NCBI GenBank assembly: GCA_910589035.1
Contig: CAJUSI010000070.1
Span: forward strand, 1 to 64,000
DNA: 64,000 bases
Origin: an uncultured Acetatifactor sp.
GTDB lineage: Bacteria > Bacillota > Clostridia > Lachnospirales > Lachnospiraceae
Direction of reading: 5' to 3'
Shown: piece after piece, positions 58,863 to 64,000 of the stretch
Numbering within the stretch: the stretch's first letter is position 1
How the letters are laid out: every line of letters begins with the position of its first letter
Notes under the pieces: generated by a model
What the model was told of the DNA's origin: nothing
The model's input: only the letters and a program-made list of their open reading frames with translations
The model's database searches: none
Position numbers and translations under genes: made by a program

Positions 58863-60104
58863 ATGGCGGATATCAGAGCCTTTCGCGCATATCGTCCGGC
58901 GCCGGGCATGGAACACAGAATAGCGGCATTGCCCTATGATGTGTACAATCGGGTGGAAGCGGCAGAGGAGGTGAATCGGAATCCGGATTCCTTTCTGGGA
59001 ATAGACCGTGCGGAAACGTCCTTTGGGCCGGAGGTGGATACCTATGCGGACGAAGTCTATCAGAAGGCGGCAAAGACCCTGCGGGAGTGGATTTCCCAGG
59101 GGAGATTCATACAGGACGGTCAGCCCTGTTATTATCTCTACGAGCTAACCATGGGGACGAGAAGCCAGACGGGGATTGTGGCATGTGCTTCCATTGACGA
59201 TTATCTGAACAATGTGATCAAAAAGCACGAAAATACCAGAGCGGACAAGGAACGGGACAGAATCCGCCATGTGGATGCCTGTAATATGCAGACAGGGCCG
59301 ATTTTCCTGGCGTACCGTTCCGATGAAACGCTTGCCTCCATAATCCGTGAATGCAAAAGGGAAGATCCGGTCTGTGCCTTTGTGTCCGAAGACGGTGTGA
59401 GGCACAGAGTGTGGGCGGCCGGGGAAGCGGACAGAGCGGAAGCCATCCGCCGTGCATTTGCCGGATTGAATGCAGTCTATATTGCGGACGGGCATCACCG
59501 CTGTGCTTCCGCTGTCAGAGTGGGGCTCATGCGAAGGGAAGCACATCCCGGTTATACAGGGCAGGAAGAATTCAATTTCTTCTTATCGGTTCTCTTTCCG
59601 GATGAGGAACTGAGGATTCTGGATTATAATCGTGTGGTGAAGGATCTGAACGGTTATACGGAGGAAGCGCTTTTAGACAGGATATCGGAAAGCTTTCAGG
59701 TGGAGGCCGGCACAGAGGCACCCTGCCGGCCCGGGAGGAAAGGGCAGTACGGAATGTATTTGGGGGGAAAATGGTACAGGCTGACTGCAAAGCCCCATAT
59801 TCTGTCGGAAGATGCCGTGGAGGGGCTGGATGTATCGCTCCTGCAGAATTATCTGCTGGCCCCCATTCTCGGAATAAAGGATCCGAAGACGGATAAAAGG
59901 ATTGACTTCGTGGGCGGTATCAGAGGACTTGAGGAGCTGGAACGGCGGGTGGAGACCGATATGAAGATCGCGTTTTCCATGTATCCCACGTCCATCGGCG
60001 AGCTCTTTGCGGTGGCGGATGCGGGGAGATTGATGCCTCCCAAGTCCACATGGTTTGAACCCAAGCTGAGAAGCGGTTTGTTCCTGCATGATATATCGGA
60101 ATGA
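58863..60104 (+). CDS. DUF1015 family protein
   Basis: 413 aa. The family opening is clear (ADIRAFRAYRPAPG...IAALPYDVYNRVEA), followed by NPDSFLGIDRAE, the KHENTRADKERDRIRH segment and YIADGHHRCASAVRV, the most conserved motif with its twin His. The end, FVGGIRGLEELE and KSTWFEPKLRSGLFLHDI, is also typical. DUF1015 genes are often next to serC-serA; the reaction is not established, and the resemblance to kinase- or deacetylase-type enzymes is weak. Context suggests a part in serine or one-carbon metabolism. Ribosome site AGAGGAG. Confidence 0.92.
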   Translation: MADIRAFRAYRPAPGMEHRIAALPYDVYNRVEAAEEVNRNPDSFLGIDRAETSFGPEVDTYADEVYQKAAKTLREWISQGRFIQDGQPCYYLYELTMGTRSQTGIVACASIDDYLNNVIKKHENTRADKERDRIRHVDACNMQTGPIFLAYRSDETLASIIRECKREDPVCAFVSEDGVRHRVWAAGEADRAEAIRRAFAGLNAVYIADGHHRCASAVRVGLMRREAHPGYTGQEEFNFFLSVLFPDEELRILDYNRVVKDLNGYTEEALLDRISESFQVEAGTEAPCRPGRKGQYGMYLGGKWYRLTAKPHILSEDAVEGLDVSLLQNYLLAPILGIKDPKTDKRIDFVGGIRGLEELERRVETDMKIAFSMYPTSIGELFAVADAGRLMPPKSTWFEPKLRSGLFLHDISE

Positions 60105-60130
60105 GTCACATAAGGTCTGGGGAATTTTCC

Positions 60131-60340
60131 CGGATTAACGAAAACCAAATATAAAATATTCGGATAGGCGGATAGTGTGCGAAAATTTCCTGGACGGCGG
60201 AAGCGTATTCGAAAACATTCCGTATAGCCGAAGAGTAAACAAAACAGTTTCGGATAGCCGGATAGCATACAAAAATTTCTCGGATGGCGGAAGCACATTC
60301 GAAAACATTCCGTATAGCCGGAAAATTACAGAATATGGGA
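60131..60340 (+). repeat. Seven degenerate 30-bp tandem repeats in the glgB leader
   Basis: Units begin at 60131, 60161, 60191, 60221, 60251, 60281 and 60311. The common pattern is CGGATAGCCGGATAGCATTC followed by an A-rich GAAAACATTC. Units 2-3 and 5-6 also form a higher-order 90-bp repeat (60161-60250 and 60251-60340). The array ends 25 nt before the glgB ATG. Confidence 0.92.
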
Positions 60341-60365
60341 ACTAAATGACGAAAGGATGCGGAGT

Positions 60366-62801
60366 ATGACAAAAAAATTATATAATCTGATGAACTGGCC
60401 CAAAATAGAAGAAATTATTTACTCGGAATGCGACAATCCCCACGATTTGCTCGGACCGCATAAAGCGGGGAGGCAGACTCTGATACAGGCTTATTTTCCC
60501 GGTGCAGAGAGCGTCTTTGTGGAATTTGAGACCGAAGAAGAGAAGGTGGAAATGGAGCTTGCGGACGAGGATGGTTTCTTTGCCGTACTTTTGCCGGGCA
60601 GGGAAAGTGAGCTTCCGGCCTATCATTATCTTGTGGAAAATAAGAACGGTCAGAGCCGGATTTGCGGGGATGCCTATCGTTTTAAGCCGGTGATTACCGC
60701 AAAGGACACGGATAAATTTAAAAACGGTATTCACTATACGGTTTATGAGAAACTCGGAGCCCATCCCATGACATTGGACGGCGTGGAAGGCGTATACTTT
60801 GCAGTATGGGCACCCTCTGTCCTGCGCGCAAGCGTAGTGGGGGATTTCAACGGCTGGGACGGGAGAATCCACCAGATGCGCAGGCTGTGGGATTCCGGTA
60901 TCTTTGAGCTGTTTATTCCGGATGCCAAGGCGGGAGACAATTATAAGTTTGAGATGAAGACCAGGAACGGGACGGTCTATCTGAAATCCGACCCTTACGG
61001 AAATGCAGCCCAGCTTCGGCCTGAGACAGCTTCCGTTATCACGGATTTAAGAGATTTTGCCTGGGAGGACGGGAAATTTCTGGAAGCGCGGAAGCAGTTC
61101 CAGACAGGAAATGCGCCCATCAGCGTGTATGAGATGTACCTGGGGTCCGTTACCTGGGGAAAGGAAGAGGGCGCTTATGCGAATTACAGGGAAATTGCCG
61201 CAAAACTGATTCCTTACGTGAAGGAAATGGGGTATACTCATGTGGAGCTGATGCCTGTTATGGAGCATCCCCTGGACGGTTCCTGGGGATATCAGGTAAT
61301 CGGATATTATGCTCCCACAGCCAGATACGGTACCCCCGAAGACTTCATGTACTTTGTCAATGAACTGCATAAGGCGGGGATTGGGGTGATTCTGGACTGG
61401 GTACCGGCACACTTTCCCAGGGATGTATACGGTCTGTCCAATTTCGACGGGACATGCCTGTATGAGCATCTGGATCCCAGGCAGGGCAGCCATCCCCATT
61501 GGGGAACATTGATTTATAATTACGGCAGGCCTGAAGTGTCCAATTACCTCATTGCCAATGCCCTGTTCTGGGTGGAAAAATACCATGCTGACGGCATCAG
61601 AATGGACGCTGTGGCAAGCATGCTCTATCTGGATTATGGGAAAAAGGATGGGGAATGGGTGGCCAATATGTACGGCGGGAAGGAAAACCTGGAAGCCATT
61701 GAACTGATAAAGCATCTGAATTCCATTATGAAGAAACGCAATCCCGGCGTGCTTACCATTGCGGAGGAGAGCACTGCTTTTCCCCGGATAACGGGAGAGC
61801 TGGATCAGGACGGGCTGGGGTTTGATCTGAAATGGAATATGGGCTTTATGAATGATTATCTGGATTATATCAAATACGATCCTTATTTCAGAAGCCACCA
61901 TCATGGGGAACTGACCTTCAGTATGGTCTACGCCTACAGCGAGAAATTCATGCTGGTATTTTCTCATGACGAGGTGGTGCACGGCAAGGCATCCCTGATC
62001 GGGAAGATGCCCGGGGACCGCGCTCAGAAATTTGCCAACTTAAGACTTACCTATTCCTATATGATAACCCATCCCGGAAAGAAGCTGCTTTTCATGGGGC
62101 AGGATCTGGGAGAATTCGACGAATGGAATGAAAGCCGCTGTGTACAGTGGGAGCTGGCAGAAGTTCCGGAGCACAGGGGGATTGCCGCTCTGATGAAGGA
62201 TCTGAATCATCTCTACCGTACCATGCCGGAGCTTCATGCTCTGGATGACATGCCGGAGGGCTTTGAATGGATGAACCATATTTCCGCGGATGACTGTTAT
62301 CTGAGCTTCCTGCGCAGGGGCGCCGGAAAGGATGAAATACTTCTGGTGGTGGCTAATTTCTCCGGAGCGGAAAGGGAAATCACCACAGGGGTGCCTGCAG
62401 CCGGAAAATACAAGGAAATCTTTAATTCCGATCATGAGAAATACGGCGGGTCGGGGATTGTAAACGGACGGGTGAAAAGGACGAAGGAAATGGAATGGGA
62501 TGATAAGCCCCATTCCGTCACGGTAAGGATGGCGCCGCTGTCATTAAGTATTTTGAAATACGCCCCGCTGGAGGAGAGGGAAAAGGCTCCCGTGAAAGAA
62601 TCTGCAACGCAGACCAGGGCGGAGAAGGCCCCCTCGGAAAAGCCTGTGCCTCAGACCAGGGCGGAGAAGGCCCCCTCGAAAAAGCCTGCGCCTCAGACTA
62701 AGGCGGAGAAGGCTCCCGCGAAAAAGCCTGCATCGCGGGCCAAGAAAGAAAAGACTTCCGCAAAAAAGTCTGCATCGCGGACAAAAGCAGGGAAAGCTTA
62801 A
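60366..62801 (+). CDS. glgB: 1,4-alpha-glucan branching enzyme with Lys-rich tail
   Basis: 811 aa; usual GlgB is 620-730. Two N-terminal CBM48-like domains (about 20-220; AVWAPSVLRASVVGDFNGWDG) precede a GH13 barrel with intact active site: GVILDWVPAHFP, DGIRMDAVASML (nucleophile Asp), LTIAEESTAFP (acid Glu) and FSHDEVVHGK (third Asp). It forms alpha-1,6 branches in glycogen. After the C-terminal beta domain come five 14-residue Lys/Ala/Pro repeats (62586-62795), absent in ordinary GlgB. ATG 60366 has AAAGGA 8 nt upstream. The other glg genes are absent apart from the inactive GlgX-like gene 17 kb away. Confidence 0.95.
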   Translation: MTKKLYNLMNWPKIEEIIYSECDNPHDLLGPHKAGRQTLIQAYFPGAESVFVEFETEEEKVEMELADEDGFFAVLLPGRESELPAYHYLVENKNGQSRICGDAYRFKPVITAKDTDKFKNGIHYTVYEKLGAHPMTLDGVEGVYFAVWAPSVLRASVVGDFNGWDGRIHQMRRLWDSGIFELFIPDAKAGDNYKFEMKTRNGTVYLKSDPYGNAAQLRPETASVITDLRDFAWEDGKFLEARKQFQTGNAPISVYEMYLGSVTWGKEEGAYANYREIAAKLIPYVKEMGYTHVELMPVMEHPLDGSWGYQVIGYYAPTARYGTPEDFMYFVNELHKAGIGVILDWVPAHFPRDVYGLSNFDGTCLYEHLDPRQGSHPHWGTLIYNYGRPEVSNYLIANALFWVEKYHADGIRMDAVASMLYLDYGKKDGEWVANMYGGKENLEAIELIKHLNSIMKKRNPGVLTIAEESTAFPRITGELDQDGLGFDLKWNMGFMNDYLDYIKYDPYFRSHHHGELTFSMVYAYSEKFMLVFSHDEVVHGKASLIGKMPGDRAQKFANLRLTYSYMITHPGKKLLFMGQDLGEFDEWNESRCVQWELAEVPEHRGIAALMKDLNHLYRTMPELHALDDMPEGFEWMNHISADDCYLSFLRRGAGKDEILLVVANFSGAEREITTGVPAAGKYKEIFNSDHEKYGGSGIVNGRVKRTKEMEWDDKPHSVTVRMAPLSLSILKYAPLEEREKAPVKESATQTRAEKAPSEKPVPQTRAEKAPSKKPAPQTKAEKAPAKKPASRAKKEKTSAKKSASRTKAGKA
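62586..62795 (+). repeat. Five 42-bp tandem repeats at the end of glgB
   Basis: Units at 62586, 62628, 62670, 62712 and 62754 encode AP(S/A)(K/E)KPxxQT(R/K)AEK-like 14-mers. The tail is strongly basic and likely unstructured. Confidence 0.9.
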
Positions 62802-62833
62802 AACCCTTTCCGACAAAGTAAGGAACTGTTGCA

Positions 62834-62907
62834 AAATAACTTATCCGGGTTTCCGAAGCCTCTGGAGCTGCCATTGCTTTACGGAAATAGAAGCGGATAA
62901 GTTATTT
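62834..62907 (+). other. Long imperfect hairpin between glgB and mscS
   Basis: A perfect 14-bp outer stem (AAATAACTTATCCG at 62834-62847 with its complement at 62894-62907) and an inner stem TTTCCG / CGGAAA (62850-62855 / 62882-62887). The right arm ends in TTATTTCTGC, so it could terminate glgB. A palindromic mobile remnant or structured RNA is the alternative. Confidence 0.6.
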
Positions 62908-62957
62908 CTGCACAGCACCTGAGAGAAGCAAGAGGAACAGATAGAAAGGAAAGAGGA

Positions 62958-63812
62958 ATGGATGATAAGATATCGTCAGAGCTCATCAATGAATTCCTGA
63001 GCCAACTTCCTGAGAGAGCACTGAATCTGGGGCTGCGCATTCTGCTGGCCGTTATATTTTTCCTTTTGGGAATTCATCTGATTAAGTTCATCCGAAAGAT
63101 AATCCGAAAGTCCATGAAGCGGGCCAATGCCGAACTGGGCGTGATACAGTTTGTGGATTCCTTTTTAAAGGCATCTTTCTATGCATTGCTTGTAATGCTT
63201 CTGGCATCCGCCTTTGGAGTGGATGCCGCCAGCGTTGTGGCGGTGGTGGGATCCGCCGGAGTAGCCATCGGCCTGGCAGTTCAGGGCAGTCTGTCCAATC
63301 TTGCAGGCGGCGTCCTGATACTGGCCCTGAAGCCTTTTAAGGTGGGAGACTACATCAGGGAAAGCTATTCCGAAAAAGAGGGAACCGTCACGGAAATTCA
63401 GATTTTCTATACGAAACTTCTTACACCGGATAACCAGACGGTTGTTCTGCCGAATGGGAACCTGGCCAATAACAGTCTGGTCAATGTCACTACCCAGGAG
63501 GCGAGGCGTATGGACATTTCTGTGGGAATATCCTATCAGGCCGATCTGAAGAGGGCAAAGGAAGTACTGAATGCGATATTGGCCGGGGACGAAGCCGTGC
63601 TGAAGGACAGAGATATGCTGGTGTACGTGAGCGAGCTTTCCAGCTCCTGTGTGATGCTGGGGGTGAGATGCTGGTTTAAGCAGGAAGATTTCTGGGCGGG
63701 GAAATGGCGGATTACGGAGAACTGCAAGCTTGCCCTGGACGAAAACGAAATTAAGATCGCTTATAATCAGCTGGATGTGCATCTGGACACCGGGGAAGAG
63801 AGAAGAGCCTGA
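62958..63812 (+). CDS. Small-conductance mechanosensitive channel (MscS family)
   Basis: 284 aa, close to E. coli MscS (286). Three N-terminal transmembrane helices; the pore helix TM3 is VVAVVGSAGVAIGLAVQGSLSNLAGGVLIL, with the Gly/Ala packing pattern, followed by the beta domain PFKVGDYIRESYSEKEGTVTEIQIFYTKLLTPDNQTVVLPNGNL. It releases solutes during osmotic downshock. AAAGGAAAGAGG precedes the ATG. A single-gene unit after the hairpin at 62834-62907. Confidence 0.96.
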   Translation: MDDKISSELINEFLSQLPERALNLGLRILLAVIFFLLGIHLIKFIRKIIRKSMKRANAELGVIQFVDSFLKASFYALLVMLLASAFGVDAASVVAVVGSAGVAIGLAVQGSLSNLAGGVLILALKPFKVGDYIRESYSEKEGTVTEIQIFYTKLLTPDNQTVVLPNGNLANNSLVNVTTQEARRMDISVGISYQADLKRAKEVLNAILAGDEAVLKDRDMLVYVSELSSSCVMLGVRCWFKQEDFWAGKWRITENCKLALDENEIKIAYNQLDVHLDTGEERRA

Positions 63813-64000
63813 GGCTTATCCGGCGACGGTCAGTGAAGCCCTGTCCGGTGAGATACAGCCGGGAATACAGGGAACCGGATATGGCAGAGCGGCGGAAAGG
63901 CGTGGAAATCCCGTGCGGTAAAATGTGACTTGTGGTATGAAATACCGAATATATCAAAGCGCCGAAAAGGCATGTAAGTCCATCCGGTGAAATACGGCCG
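63813..64000 (+). other. End of window, no gene seen; direct repeat
   Basis: 188 bp without a supported ORF. TCCGGTGAGATACAGCCG near 63842 returns with two changes at the very end (63983-64000), possibly another leader repeat of a gene outside the window. Confidence 0.4.

Noticed and set aside
60131..60340. CRISPR-like appearance of regularly spaced repeats
   Set aside because: Units are directly adjacent and degenerate with no unique spacers, and no cas genes are near.
60106..60372. Minus-strand ORF of 88 codons with decapeptide repeats (YPAIRNVFEY type) over the glgB leader
   Set aside because: It is a by-product of the 30-bp repeat, whose period keeps frames open; it has no ribosome site and runs into the glgB start on the other strand.
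1..64000. tRNA, rRNA, IS elements, prophage or attachment sites
   Set aside because: No cloverleaf with conserved TTC-arm bases, no rRNA sequence, transposase or integrase was recognised; weak tRNAs could be missed by eye.

Overview
The window reads as chromosomal DNA of an anaerobic Firmicute of the class Clostridia, most likely a Lachnospiraceae gut commensal. The basis is the gene set: pta-ackA acetate fermentation, a group B-like [FeFe] hydrogenase, UPF0210 (PFL) and UPF0237 (ACT) proteins side by side, TmcAL, DUF1292, an archaeal-type AspRS, Shine-Dalgarno sites of the AGGAGG type, and sigma-A promoters of the TTGxxx-17-TATAAT type. Base composition is moderately GC-rich. No rRNA, tRNA, CRISPR array, IS element or prophage was recognised. 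Most of the window is ordinary housekeeping and metabolism, broken by a few accessory loci.

Layout. 0-6.7 kb: the tail of an Imm1-like immunity gene, a membrane-anchored unknown protein, two FAD-dependent oxidoreductases, 5-formyl-THF cyclo-ligase and a convergent MATE exporter. 6.8-10.3 kb: an accessory signalling locus made of a coupled 41-codon ORF, a one-piece zinc-ribbon/ECF sigma factor/transmembrane/extracytoplasmic protein, and a secreted repeat protein. 10.4-16.1 kb: feoA-feoB followed by larE-larB-larC (nickel-pincer cofactor synthesis). 16.1-18.3 kb: the hydrogenase and a 92-aa unknown, each preceded by a copy of the same ~90-bp element. 18.4-22.3 kb: a GC-rich stretch with an HMGL-like aldolase, archaeal-type AspRS and O-acetylhomoserine sulfhydrylase. 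22.5-29.2 kb: zinc-finger membrane protein, polA, coaE, WalJ-like MBL hydrolase, ACT protein and PFL protein. 29.2-31 kb: a beheaded solute-binding protein. 31-41 kb: tmcAL, pta, ackA, an anchored C39-like peptidase, gltX, a UvrD-like helicase and DUF1292. 41-48 kb: a GlgX homologue that has lost its catalytic residues, a Cys-rich repeat protein, a lactonase, aroC, tgt and yajC. 48-64 kb: leuB-ilvD-ilvB, an L,D-transpeptidase, serC-serA, an SLC13-like permease, DUF1015, glgB and an MscS channel.

The strongest candidate for a new system is at 6.8-10.3 kb. The operon encoding the membrane-tethered sigma factor and the downstream secreted-protein gene carry the same ECF-type promoter: an identical 11-bp -35 block, a 16-nt spacer and CGTTYYATRGGTG. 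This predicts autoregulation and a dedicated secreted target. Other notable points are a predicted catalytically dead GlgX-family protein, a LarC with about 30 histidines in an internal insertion, a perfect CcpA cre site upstream of pta-ackA, and many short tandem repeats (periods 16, 17, 20, 22, 23 and 30 bp) placed in gene leaders or across stop codons.
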